NCBI GenBank assembly: GCA_002333095.1
Contig: DDBK01000010.1
Location: 1-5,145 of the forward strand
Length of the DNA stretch: 5,145 nt
Direction: 5' to 3'
From: Cellvibrionales bacterium UBA2034
Lineage (GTDB): Bacteria > Pseudomonadota > Gammaproteobacteria > Pseudomonadales > UBA7239
Shown: positions 1 to 5,145 of the stretch, in pieces
Position numbering within the stretch: the first letter of the stretch is position 1
Layout of the letters: each line of letters starts with the position of its first letter
The notes under the pieces: model-generated
Databases searched by the model: none
Seen by the model: the letters and a program-made list of their open reading frames with translations, nothing else
Told to the model about the DNA's origin: nothing
Position numbers and translations under genes: made by a program

Positions 1-31
1 TGGGGTTTTTTATTGGCTGCTGTTTGATGTA

Positions 32-104
32 TAAGTCAGCTACAAATGCCGGCTTCCATAGATATAGCCGGAACCAAGCACGCCATGCTTGGCCGTAAGT
101 CAGC
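32..104. repeat. Pair of 9-bp direct repeats (TAAGTCAGC) flanking the hairpin region
   Basis: TAAGTCAGC occurs at 32-40 and again at 96-104, so the repeats are 64 bases apart start to start and enclose the 74-92 hairpin. The spacing is close to six helical turns, which would fit a regulatory protein binding both copies, but a 9-base match can also arise by chance or as a remnant of a short duplication. Nothing else in the first 130 bases looks coding. Confidence 0.3.
74..92. repeat. Perfect 7-bp inverted repeat (hairpin) upstream of the first gene
   Basis: The arm CCAAGCA (74-80) is followed by a 5-base loop CGCCA and the exact complement TGCTTGG (86-92). No T-run follows on either strand, so it does not look like an intrinsic terminator. 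It lies 38 bases before the start codon of the 142-residue membrane protein gene, where it could be a protein-binding palindrome or an RNA leader hairpin. The structure is seen directly; any role is inference. Confidence 0.5.
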
Positions 105-117
105 GGTAGGCATACAT

Positions 118-123
118 AAAGGA
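118..123 (+). promoter_or_regulatory. Ribosome binding site for the 142-residue membrane protein
   Basis: AAAGGA lies seven bases before the ATG at 131, a normal Shine-Dalgarno position. It supports 131 as the true start of this otherwise unrecognised gene. Confidence 0.7.
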
Positions 124-130
124 AACTGCG

Positions 131-559
131 ATGAAAAATGGAATCACTAAAAATCCAAAGTTAGGGCCGGGAAAAGATGATTCAGGGTTTTATGAGCCTT
201 ATTCTAATTTTTCGACCCGGATGCGAAACTGGTTGGCAGCGTATGGGATAGGCGCCCCGGTTTTATTTGTATCACAATCTGAAATCTCCAACGCACTAAC
301 CACATCTGGCAGTGGGAAATTTGTTATCGTGCTGTTTCTAATTGGTGTACTCATTCAAGTTATTGCAGCTTTTATTTACAAAAGTGCAATGTGGTATTTG
401 TATATCGGCGAACATGATAAAAAATTTAAAAATACAAAACGATATAGGTATTCAGACACAATTTCAGAGATATATTGGCCAGAAGTTGTTTTTGATCTTG
501 GTACGATTACACTTTTTAGCATAGCTACATATACCGCATTGTCTGTTGTAGTTCACTAG
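131..559 (+). CDS. Small membrane protein of unknown function, AT-rich
   Basis: This encodes a 142-residue protein that I cannot assign to a named family. The first 30 residues are polar, with no signal peptide. A weakly hydrophobic stretch follows (about 34-50, containing AAYGIGAPVLF), then a strong membrane segment at about 64-92, a basic and polar loop (about 94-112, KKFKNTKRYRY), and a second clear segment at about 119-141. The likely topology is two or three helices in the inner membrane. The start at 131 is backed by a good ribosome binding site. GC content is about 37% in the part I counted, against roughly 48-57% in samples of copA, which suggests recent acquisition or a lineage-specific accessory gene. 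It is separated by 150 bases from the next confident gene, so it is probably not in the same transcript. The pattern of arginine-rich start plus YGIGAPVLF resembles small bacterial membrane proteins of unknown role, but I assign no function. Confidence 0.75.
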   Translation: MKNGITKNPKLGPGKDDSGFYEPYSNFSTRMRNWLAAYGIGAPVLFVSQSEISNALTTSGSGKFVIVLFLIGVLIQVIAAFIYKSAMWYLYIGEHDKKFKNTKRYRYSDTISEIYWPEVVFDLGTITLFSIATYTALSVVVH

Positions 560-638
560 GGATGCAAATATCCACACGTCGATCAAGTTTGCGTTGCCCG
601 CTGAGACAGCCCCTTAGCAAAGAGTAATTAAAGGCGCC

Positions 639-644
639 GGAGGG
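639..644 (+). promoter_or_regulatory. Strong Shine-Dalgarno sequence before the 16-codon leader ORF
   Basis: GGAGGG lies eight bases before the ATG at 653, with a run of seven A residues (647-653) between them. This is a near-ideal ribosome binding site, clearly better than the one directly in front of the DUF2986-like gene at 710, and it is the main reason for taking the tiny ORF at 653 seriously. Confidence 0.5.
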
Positions 645-652
645 ATAAAAAA

Positions 653-703
653 ATGGCCGTCTGGTTAACCCCCGCCAGCACTTTAACTGCGCAAACTGAG
701 TAA
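653..703 (+). CDS. Possible 16-residue leader peptide upstream of the DUF2986-like gene
   Basis: ATG at 653 opens a 16-codon ORF (MAVWLTPASTLTAQTE) ending with TAA at 701-703. It is in the same frame as the DUF2986-like gene, whose ATG follows the stop after only six bases. The strong GGAGGG site at 639-644 suggests that ribosomes load here and could restart at 710, giving translational coupling. The peptide has no run of a single amino acid that would point to classic attenuation. It could also be chance, with the GGAGGG acting as a distant loading site. No family is recognised. Confidence 0.3.
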   Translation: MAVWLTPASTLTAQTE

Positions 704-709
704 GCAGGC

Positions 710-859
710 ATGAATCGTCGTAAAAAAGGCAATCAGATACTAAAGGCTCGCGCCAAAAAGGCTAATGCTAAATTGGCGCCAAAAACCAAGTCTACATACA
801 TTAGCAAAGCTGACCGGGCGAAGTTAGCTGAGGAGTCTGGTCAAGTACACTGTCACTGA
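710..859 (+). CDS. DUF2986-like short basic protein
   Basis: This encodes a 49-residue, strongly basic protein. The opening MNRRKKGNQILKARAKKAN, the KLAPKTK stretch (residues 21-27) and the YISKADRAKLAEE segment (30-42) match my memory of the DUF2986 family, short proteins of about 45-60 residues found in gammaproteobacteria with no known biochemical role. It has no signal peptide or membrane segment and is probably cytoplasmic; the lysine and arginine content would suit binding to nucleic acid or the ribosome, which is inference. The last residues (VHCH) end with a Cys flanked by His, possibly a metal-binding tail or just a divergent end. The start is set by the family-like MNRRKK opening, but its own ribosome binding site (AGG at 706-708) sits too close to the ATG, so translation may depend on the leader ORF upstream. 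The next gene begins 23 bases downstream. Confidence 0.72.
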   Translation: MNRRKKGNQILKARAKKANAKLAPKTKSTYISKADRAKLAEESGQVHCH

Positions 860-870
860 TTTTTATAAAC

Positions 871-876
871 GAGGAT
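871..876 (+). promoter_or_regulatory. Ribosome binding site for the 70-residue small protein
   Basis: GAGGAT lies six bases before the ATG at 883. It favours that start over the internal ATG at 910, which has no such sequence in front of it. Confidence 0.65.
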
Positions 877-882
877 CAAACC

Positions 883-1095
883 ATGAAATGGGTATTAGTT
901 GTTATAGTGATGAACAGCCCCGTCAAAACCGACCTGACATTCAATAGCCTGAATGAGTGTTTATCCGCCGAGCAAGCCATGCGAACTGAGTGGGCAGCTG
1001 TTTTCAACGAAGCCAAGAAGTCAGGCACTGAGCAGGAACGCGCCGGGTATATAAGCTCACAGATGACCAAAGGTACCTGCATTCCTGCGAAATAA
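883..1095 (+). CDS. Conserved-looking small protein with two cysteines, unknown function
   Basis: This encodes a 70-residue protein that I cannot place in a named family. Residues 1-10 (MKWVLVVIVM) form a short hydrophobic stretch, too short for a standard transmembrane helix or signal peptide, and more like a buried beta strand. The middle (about 22-60) is helical and polar. Two cysteines, Cys26 in LNECL and Cys66 in GTCIP near the C-terminus, could form a disulfide or bind metal. The architecture of a hydrophobic strand, an N-E-C motif, a charged helix and a C-terminal T-C-I/V-P resembles short gammaproteobacterial hypothetical proteins, so I believe it is a real gene; the good ribosome binding site supports this. 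Its stop is only four bases before the ATG of the hydrolase gene, so the two are very likely co-translated. No function is proposed. Confidence 0.7.
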   Translation: MKWVLVVIVMNSPVKTDLTFNSLNECLSAEQAMRTEWAAVFNEAKKSGTEQERAGYISSQMTKGTCIPAK

Positions 1096-1099
1096 CGGG

Positions 1100-1999
1100 A
1101 TGCATAACCCACCACTACACCCATGGGCATACACCACGTCCACTGGCATTACGCTGCGTGGCGTTGAAACACCTCTCACAGGCAAACCTGTGGTGCATTT
1201 TGTTCACGGCACCGGCTTCAATGGAATGGTGTACTGGCCGATGTTGCGCCACTTATTGCCGCATGTGGATCTTGTTATTACCAACGTGCAAGGCCATGGT
1301 GAAAGCGACACCGGCGAAAAATTTCTCGGCTGGGAAGCAAATGCGCTGATGATCCATGAGGCACTGTTGCACAAACGGCAACAGTGGCCCGCGGATGTTC
1401 CGGTGATCGGCATGGGGCATAGCTTCGGTGCGATTGTCACGTTGCTGGCAGCAAACCAGTCGCCTGCTGTGTTTGACCGGCTATTGCTGCTGGACCCGAT
1501 TTTCCTGCCGCCGCTGCTGTCTGTATTGTCGCGCATTTTTCGCCGGACGGGTCTCGTTGAAAAAACACCCATGGTAAAAATGACACGCAAGCGCCGTGCG
1601 CACTGGCCTGATCGCACCGCGGTGCGTGAAAGCCTGTACCGGCGCGGCGTGTTTCGCGACTGGCACGATGATGCGTTCGATGCGTACCTGCAACATGCAT
1701 TGCATGAACGTGAAGACGGCATGCATCTGTTAACACCGCCGAATCTGGAAGCCGATGTGTTTGCCGGTTACGCGGCGGGCATGTCGCGCGTTATACGCCA
1801 ACTGCAGATACCCTGCCATATGATCCGCGGCGACCGCACGTTTCCTTATGTGAAGACCGGCCTGGATCGCGCCTGCCGGCTCAACAAACAGGTAACACAG
1901 GAAACCATGCCCGGTGGTCACTGTTTCATGCAGCAATACCCGCAAGCGGTGGGCGAACAGTTGTTGCAACGGTTACGCGGGTTCGGCATTGTAGGGTGA
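1100..1999 (+). CDS. Alpha/beta fold hydrolase
   Basis: This is a 299-residue alpha/beta hydrolase, full length for the single-domain family. The oxyanion-hole motif HGTGFNG is at residues 36-42 after strand VVHFV; QGHGESD at 64-70 is the usual G-x-G-x-S/D turn; the nucleophile elbow G-H-S-F-G at 106-110 gives catalytic Ser108; Asp245 in IRGDRTFP is the likely acid; and His274 in PGGHCFMQQYP is the catalytic base. A lid insert of about 90 residues (roughly 135-225), rich in Arg and His, separates the core halves and probably sets specificity. There is no signal peptide, so it is likely cytoplasmic. The substrate cannot be read from sequence: an esterase, a lipase-like enzyme or a C-C hydrolase are all possible. 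The start at 1100 has only a GGG directly before it, so translation probably continues from the upstream small gene, whose stop is four bases away. A 33-base gap separates it from the membrane protein gene. Confidence 0.9.
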   Translation: MHNPPLHPWAYTTSTGITLRGVETPLTGKPVVHFVHGTGFNGMVYWPMLRHLLPHVDLVITNVQGHGESDTGEKFLGWEANALMIHEALLHKRQQWPADVPVIGMGHSFGAIVTLLAANQSPAVFDRLLLLDPIFLPPLLSVLSRIFRRTGLVEKTPMVKMTRKRRAHWPDRTAVRESLYRRGVFRDWHDDAFDAYLQHALHEREDGMHLLTPPNLEADVFAGYAAGMSRVIRQLQIPCHMIRGDRTFPYVKTGLDRACRLNKQVTQETMPGGHCFMQQYPQAVGEQLLQRLRGFGIVG

Positions 2000-2032
2000 T
2001 ACCAATAACCCCTGTATAACAAGGTTACCAGC

Positions 2033-3088
2033 ATGGACTTTTCTGCCATCGATTTTACAAAAAATGAAAACATCGCCTATGCCATGCGCAATACAGAGGC
2101 GCGGGAACATTTCTTCAATTTCAACGCACCATCACAATTACTGGACTGGAGCCATCTCGCCATTGAGTGGATCATGATTCTCGGCGCTGTGCTTGCACTG
2201 GTCCACGCCATCCGCACGGCACGGCAAACCCGGTCATCTTCTGCGCTGTACACATTCAGCGCCATTTTCCTGTACGGGTTGGTGATGGATATTTCCTCTT
2301 ACTACTCGGTGGGCAATTTCTGGCACGGTGAATTTTCTGTGATGCTGGTGTGGAACCGCCTGCCACTGTATATCGCCATGTTATATGCCGCGCTGATCTA
2401 CCACAGCTATATGACCATACGCCGCTACCATTTTTCACCGGTAACCGAAGCGGTGAGTGTCGGGTTTTACAGCGGCATCCTCTACATGATTTTTGACAAT
2501 CTTGGCCCTTCACTGAACTGGTGGATATGGGATCGTACCAGCCCGTTCAGCCAGCCCCTGCTCAATAGCGTGCCGCTCACCAGCTATCACTGGATGTTCC
2601 TGTTCAATACCGCGCTGGCATTCTGGTTGCGGGTATTTTGCTGGGATGCACTGGCAGCGGGAAAAACCGGCAAAGCGCGGCTTGGCGTTTTTTTCACACC
2701 TGTCCTGACAATATTGCTCGGCGGCGTGCTGTTTATTCCTTATGACCTGTTCCTGTTTGTATTCGAAGGCATGATCCATATTGCTGTATTGATTCACGCC
2801 GTGAGTTTTTTCTTCGCCGGTTACTGGTTCCTGCTGCAATACCACCAGCCACCAGCGCCGCGCGACAAGTTGCTGCTGTTTTTCCCTGTATTGTGGATCA
2901 CAGGCCTGTTGTACATATTTATCGCCAAGTACGACAAGCTGTTTGCTGTCACTGCTGACGGCCTGAATGCCGACGGCCTTGCGGTGGGCAACTTGTTGGT
3001 GGTCATTGCTGCTATGATCATCGGCATGGCCATCACACTGTTGAGCCATGTTACGCCTCACGTTATAAACAGGAGCACAGCGCCATGA
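2033..3088 (+). CDS. Polytopic inner-membrane protein of unknown function (about nine helices)
   Basis: This encodes a 351-residue integral membrane protein with no family I can name. After a polar N-terminus of about 40 residues, hydrophobic segments lie at about 43-62, 72-92, 105-127, 140-158, 184-203, 216-236, 240-268, 281-299 and 316-338. Conserved-looking features are VWNRLPLYIA (106-115) entering helix 3, and the loop WWIWD (163-167) followed by P-x(8)-VPLTSYHW (to residue 187) entering helix 5. The W-x-W, proline and VP-x(5)-W pattern recalls polytopic enzymes such as the CruF-type carotenoid hydratases, but this is only a resemblance. Intramembrane His, Tyr, Asp and Trp residues (for example D86, H123, D155, H249, H255) could bind a cofactor or metal. 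The start is supported by AAGG at 2021-2024, eight bases upstream. The stop overlaps the next start codon (ATGA), so the lysine-rich peptide is translationally coupled to it. Together with copA and copB just downstream, a copper-related or envelope role is possible but unproven. Confidence 0.85.
   Translation: MDFSAIDFTKNENIAYAMRNTEAREHFFNFNAPSQLLDWSHLAIEWIMILGAVLALVHAIRTARQTRSSSALYTFSAIFLYGLVMDISSYYSVGNFWHGEFSVMLVWNRLPLYIAMLYAALIYHSYMTIRRYHFSPVTEAVSVGFYSGILYMIFDNLGPSLNWWIWDRTSPFSQPLLNSVPLTSYHWMFLFNTALAFWLRVFCWDALAAGKTGKARLGVFFTPVLTILLGGVLFIPYDLFLFVFEGMIHIAVLIHAVSFFFAGYWFLLQYHQPPAPRDKLLLFFPVLWITGLLYIFIAKYDKLFAVTADGLNADGLAVGNLLVVIAAMIIGMAITLLSHVTPHVINRSTAP
3071..3075 (+). promoter_or_regulatory. 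Ribosome binding site for the lysine-rich 35-residue protein
   Basis: AGGAG lies inside the end of the membrane protein gene, nine bases before the ATG at 3085. Its position, with the ATGA stop/start overlap, is strong evidence that the very short downstream ORF is translated. Confidence 0.75.
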
Positions 3089-3192
3089 GCAAAGCACAGG
3101 ACAGCAAAAAAGAAACCAAGAAAAAACCTGAAAAAACCATGAAAGAAAAGAAAGAAGCGAAGAAGATCAAGAAGGCAGAAAAAAGCCGTTAA
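3085..3192 (+). CDS. Lysine-rich 35-residue protein, translationally coupled to the membrane protein
   Basis: The ATG at 3085 overlaps the TGA of the membrane protein (3086-3088) and is preceded by AGGAG at a good distance. The 35-residue product has 15 lysines, five glutamates, one aspartate and one arginine, giving a net charge near +10. It opens with MSKAQDSKKETKKKPEKT and continues as a K/E-rich helix with KEKKEAKKIKKAEK at 20-33. There is no signal peptide, membrane segment or cysteine. I have the impression that similar MSKxQ-opening lysine-rich short proteins occur in proteobacterial genomes as unnamed hypotheticals, but cannot confirm it here. Such a peptide could bind RNA, the ribosome or acidic membrane lipids next to the polytopic protein; that is inference. 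A low-complexity chance ORF is the alternative, made less likely by the overlap and ribosome binding site. The next gene, copA, starts 31 bases downstream. Confidence 0.65.
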   Translation: MSKAQDSKKETKKKPEKTMKEKKEAKKIKKAEKSR

Positions 3193-3223
3193 TACCACGC
3201 CGGCGCTGACAGGCTGGATAAAG

Positions 3224-4864
3224 ATGTTAGTCACACAGTCACGGCTGTTATTAGCATCAGTGTGGCTACTGCTGTTCATCCCCGCAATATTAATCCCGGC
3301 GCTATGCCAGGCCGGGGAATACCAGCTCGATATCCGCCGTGAGACCGTCAACATCACCGGCAAGCCTCTAGAAAAAATTACCGTTAACCACGCATTCCCG
3401 GCGCCGACACTGTTCTGGACTGAAGGCGAAGATGTGGTGGTGCACGTCACCAACCACATGGATGAACCCACCTCGGTGCACTGGCACGGCATCCTGTTGC
3501 CCGGTTACATGGATGGCGTAAAACATTTCAATGCCTATCCCGGTATTGATCCGGGGCAAACATTTACTTACCGTTTCACAATTCGCCAGAACGGCACCTA
3601 CTGGTATCACTCGCACACGGATGGCCAGGAACAGGATGGCTTGTACGGCGCATTGATTATCCGGCCAAAAACGGCAGATCCGGTGCAGGCTGATCGTGAC
3701 TATGTAGTGATGTTTTCTGATTTCAGTGAAGAGCATGCCGATGACATTCTGGCCAACCTGAAAATGTCTTCTGATTACTACAACAATGCACGGCGCACTG
3801 TCGGTGATTTTTTCCAGGATGTGCATGACAACGGTTTCAAGCTGGCATGGCAACACGCCAGCGATTGGGGAAACATGCGCATGTCACCGACGGATCTCGC
3901 TGATGTGAGCGGTTATACCTTTCTTGTCAACGGTAAAACGGCCGCACAAAACTGGACAGGCACTTTTACACCGGGTGAAACCGTGCGCTTGCACTTGGTC
4001 AATGGCTCTGCGATGTCGTTCTACGATGTGCGCATTCTCGACACCGAAAACAAACGCCTGAAAATAACGGTGGTGCAAGCGGATGGCCGCAATGTTGAAC
4101 CGCTACCGGTAGACGAATTCCGTTTCGGCGTGGGCGAAACCTATGATGTACTCGTAACACCTGCCGAAGCTAAAGCCTACACCATTGTTGCAGAACCGAT
4201 TGACCGCAGCGGTTTTGCTATCGGCACACTCGCGCCGCGTGAAGGCATGAAAGGATTGATGCCCGAGCAACGCCCACGTGCCTTGTTAACAATGGCAGAC
4301 ATGGGCGAGATGGATATGAGCGGCATGGACAGGAGCAAGATGTCGAAAGAAGAATGGGCCGACATGATGGCGCAGATGCGCAGCGGCTGGGCAAAAACCG
4401 GTGCGCCACGCGGCGATACACTGCTTTCCTACTCGAAACTGAAATTTCTCGGTGAACAGCAAGACACCCGCGCCGCAGAACGCGATATTGTTGTAAGACT
4501 TGGCGGCAACATGGAGCGCTACATCTGGACGATGAATGGTAAAACCGAACAGGAAGCGCAGCCCATTGCCTTGCGCCTGGGTGAACGCGTCAAGCTGACT
4601 TTCGTGAACGACACCATGATGGCGCATCCGATGCACTTACATGGCATGTTCGTGCAACTCGACAATGGCCAGCCAGCTGGCAAGCTGCCGGATAAAACAG
4701 TGGTGATTGTTCCACCGGGCAAATCCTATTCCGTACTACTCACAGCCGATGAGCCGGGTGAGTGGGCATTCCACTGCCATCTGCTGTACCACATGGCCGC
4801 CGGCATGATGAACAAAGTGGTGGTGGCCAGGCTGGATGGCAAGGAGCAAGAACATGCTCACTAG
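3224..4864 (+). CDS. copA: CopA-type periplasmic multicopper oxidase (copper resistance)
   Basis: This 546-residue protein is a three-domain multicopper oxidase that oxidises Cu(I) in the periplasm and sequesters copper. A hydrophobic signal peptide covers residues 1-30 with likely cleavage after CQA; no twin-arginine motif is present. Copper ligands are complete: HWHG (His86, His88), YWYHSHTDGQEQDGLYG (His129, His131), HPMHLHG (His468, His471, His473) and HCHLLYHMAAGM (His517, Cys518, His519, His523, Met528). The type 1 site is His468/Cys518/His523/Met528, with methionine as axial ligand. A methionine-rich stretch lies at 357-385 (nine Met in 29 residues, with MGEMDMSGMD), a likely site for binding Cu(I) before oxidation, as in CopA, PcoA and CueO. 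It is somewhat shorter than Pseudomonas CopA (about 600 residues), mainly through fewer methionine repeats. The frame upstream of 3224 is open back to a TGA at 3140 but has no ATG, GTG or TTG, so 3224 is the earliest usable start. Its ribosome binding site is weak (GGA at 3216-3218). The 3' end overlaps copB by 11 bases. Confidence 0.95.
   Translation: MLVTQSRLLLASVWLLLFIPAILIPALCQAGEYQLDIRRETVNITGKPLEKITVNHAFPAPTLFWTEGEDVVVHVTNHMDEPTSVHWHGILLPGYMDGVKHFNAYPGIDPGQTFTYRFTIRQNGTYWYHSHTDGQEQDGLYGALIIRPKTADPVQADRDYVVMFSDFSEEHADDILANLKMSSDYYNNARRTVGDFFQDVHDNGFKLAWQHASDWGNMRMSPTDLADVSGYTFLVNGKTAAQNWTGTFTPGETVRLHLVNGSAMSFYDVRILDTENKRLKITVVQADGRNVEPLPVDEFRFGVGETYDVLVTPAEAKAYTIVAEPIDRSGFAIGTLAPREGMKGLMPEQRPRALLTMADMGEMDMSGMDRSKMSKEEWADMMAQMRSGWAKTGAPRGDTLLSYSKLKFLGEQQDTRAAERDIVVRLGGNMERYIWTMNGKTEQEAQPIALRLGERVKLTFVNDTMMAHPMHLHGMFVQLDNGQPAGKLPDKTVVIVPPGKSYSVLLTADEPGEWAFHCHLLYHMAAGMMNKVVVARLDGKEQEHAH
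4841..4846 (+). promoter_or_regulatory. Ribosome binding site for copB inside the end of copA
   Basis: AAGGAG lies within the last codons of copA, seven bases before the copB ATG at 4854. It fixes the copB start and the 11-base overlap of the two genes, which implies coordinated translation of oxidase and outer-membrane partner. Confidence 0.85.
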
Positions 4865-5145
4865 GCAATTCCTGCCATTATTTTTGCTGATGGTTTTTTC
4901 AACGGCGAGTCAGGCACATGATGATATGCCGCTGTTCCATGCTTTCCGACTGGAACTGGATGCAGGACAAGACCGTGATAACCAATCCGTCAGCAGTTGG
5001 GATCTGGATGGCTGGGTTGGCGGCGATGACAACAAGCTGTGGCTCAAAAGTGAAGGCGCTGTAGTGGGGCATAACACACAGACCAGCGAGAACTGGGCGA
5101 TGTACAGTCGCAACATCGCTACCTTCTGGGATGTGCAGGCTGGTG
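4854..5145 (+). CDS. copB: Copper resistance protein CopB, N-terminal part (cut by window end)
   Basis: Only the first 97 codons lie in the window. Residues 1-21 form a Sec signal peptide (MLTRQFLPLFLLMVFSTASQA) with cleavage after SQA. The mature protein starts HDDMPLFHAF and runs directly into the beta-barrel signature of the CopB family: FRLELDAGQD, then SWDLDGWVGGDDNKLWLKSEG (48-68) and AMYSRNIATFWDVQAG (82-97). CopB is an outer-membrane protein thought to bind or limit entry of copper, working with CopA. The Pseudomonas CopB has a long methionine- and histidine-rich stretch between signal and barrel; here it is missing, as in the shorter PcoB-like members. Because translation starts within copA behind AAGGAG, the two proteins are likely made together. 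The remainder of the gene, probably around 130-150 codons, would lie beyond the window. Confidence 0.94.
   Translation, partial: MLTRQFLPLFLLMVFSTASQAHDDMPLFHAFRLELDAGQDRDNQSVSSWDLDGWVGGDDNKLWLKSEGAVVGHNTQTSENWAMYSRNIATFWDVQAG

Larger units (their letters stand above)
560..709 (+). other. Gap between the AT-rich membrane protein and the DUF2986-like gene
   Basis: This stretch holds no confident gene. A weak 4-bp inverted repeat (GGAT/ATCC, 560-573) just after the first gene lacks a T-run and is not a convincing terminator. GGAGGG at 639-644 is a strong ribosome binding sequence in front of a 16-codon ORF (653-703). GGTTAACC (663-670) is a palindrome. I could not find a credible -35/-10 pair, although a promoter for the downstream genes would be expected here. 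Confidence 0.5.

Noticed and set aside
560..573. GGAT/ATCC inverted repeat as terminator of the first gene
   Set aside because: The stem has only four base pairs and no T-run follows.
562..627. A 21-codon ORF starting at 562 just after the first gene (MQISTRRSS...)
   Set aside because: The only purine-rich sequence in front of it directly abuts the ATG, and the composition looks like translated non-coding DNA.
560..709. Possible integron attC site (GCGTTGCCC...CAGCCCCTTAG resembles the end of some attC repeats)
   Set aside because: I could not find the paired RYYYAAC and GTTRRRY core sites or the long imperfect palindrome that an attC needs.
864..869. TATAAA as a -10 box before the 70-residue protein gene
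   Set aside because: No matching -35 element lies 16-18 bases upstream, and the transcript would start almost on the ribosome binding site.
1204..1722. Minus-strand ORF opposite the hydrolase
   Set aside because: It lies wholly inside the hydrolase gene, whose catalytic motifs are unmistakable, and it shows no domain of its own.
2510..3097. Long minus-strand ORF opposite the membrane protein
   Set aside because: Its predicted protein is a low-quality sequence with no motif, and the + strand gene explains the region with clear membrane segments and coupling.
3143..3223. N-terminal extension of CopA through an Arg/Lys-rich upstream frame that might supply a twin-arginine signal
   Set aside because: The frame is open but has no ATG, GTG or TTG, and its basic residues come from out-of-frame reading of the lysine-rich gene.

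Overview
The window (5,145 bases, about 53% GC in most genes, every supported gene on the + strand) looks like the chromosome of a gammaproteobacterium. The grounds are a short lysine-rich protein that reads like DUF2986, a family I know mainly from gammaproteobacteria, and a CopA/CopB pair of the Pseudomonas and marine gammaproteobacterial type. I cannot name the genus.

Layout. Bases 1-130 are non-coding, with a perfect 7-bp hairpin and a 9-bp direct repeat. Bases 131-559 encode an AT-rich (about 37% GC) 142-residue membrane protein of unknown function. Bases 560-709 are a gap holding a possible 16-codon leader ORF with a strong ribosome binding site. Two small genes follow: a DUF2986-like basic protein (710-859) and a 70-residue unknown protein with two cysteines (883-1095). 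Then come an alpha/beta hydrolase (1100-1999), a polytopic membrane protein of unknown function (2033-3088), a 35-residue lysine-rich protein coupled to it by an ATGA overlap (3085-3192), the periplasmic multicopper oxidase CopA (3224-4864), and the start of the outer-membrane copper resistance protein CopB (4854 to the window edge).

How the genes work together. CopA and CopB form the core of a periplasmic copper tolerance system. CopA has all four copper-ligand clusters of a multicopper oxidase, and its 3' end overlaps copB by 11 bases. From 710 onward no gap between genes exceeds 33 bases, so the small genes, hydrolase, membrane protein, lysine-rich peptide and cop genes could share one transcript. 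I see no convincing terminator or copper-responsive operator before copA. Whether the hydrolase, membrane protein and lysine-rich peptide take part in copper handling is inference from position only.

No RNA gene, insertion sequence, CRISPR array or convincing integron site was found. The points most worth a second look are the unknown membrane protein/lysine-rich peptide pair joined to cop genes, the apparent Sec (not Tat) signal of CopA, and the small-ORF cluster at 653-1095.
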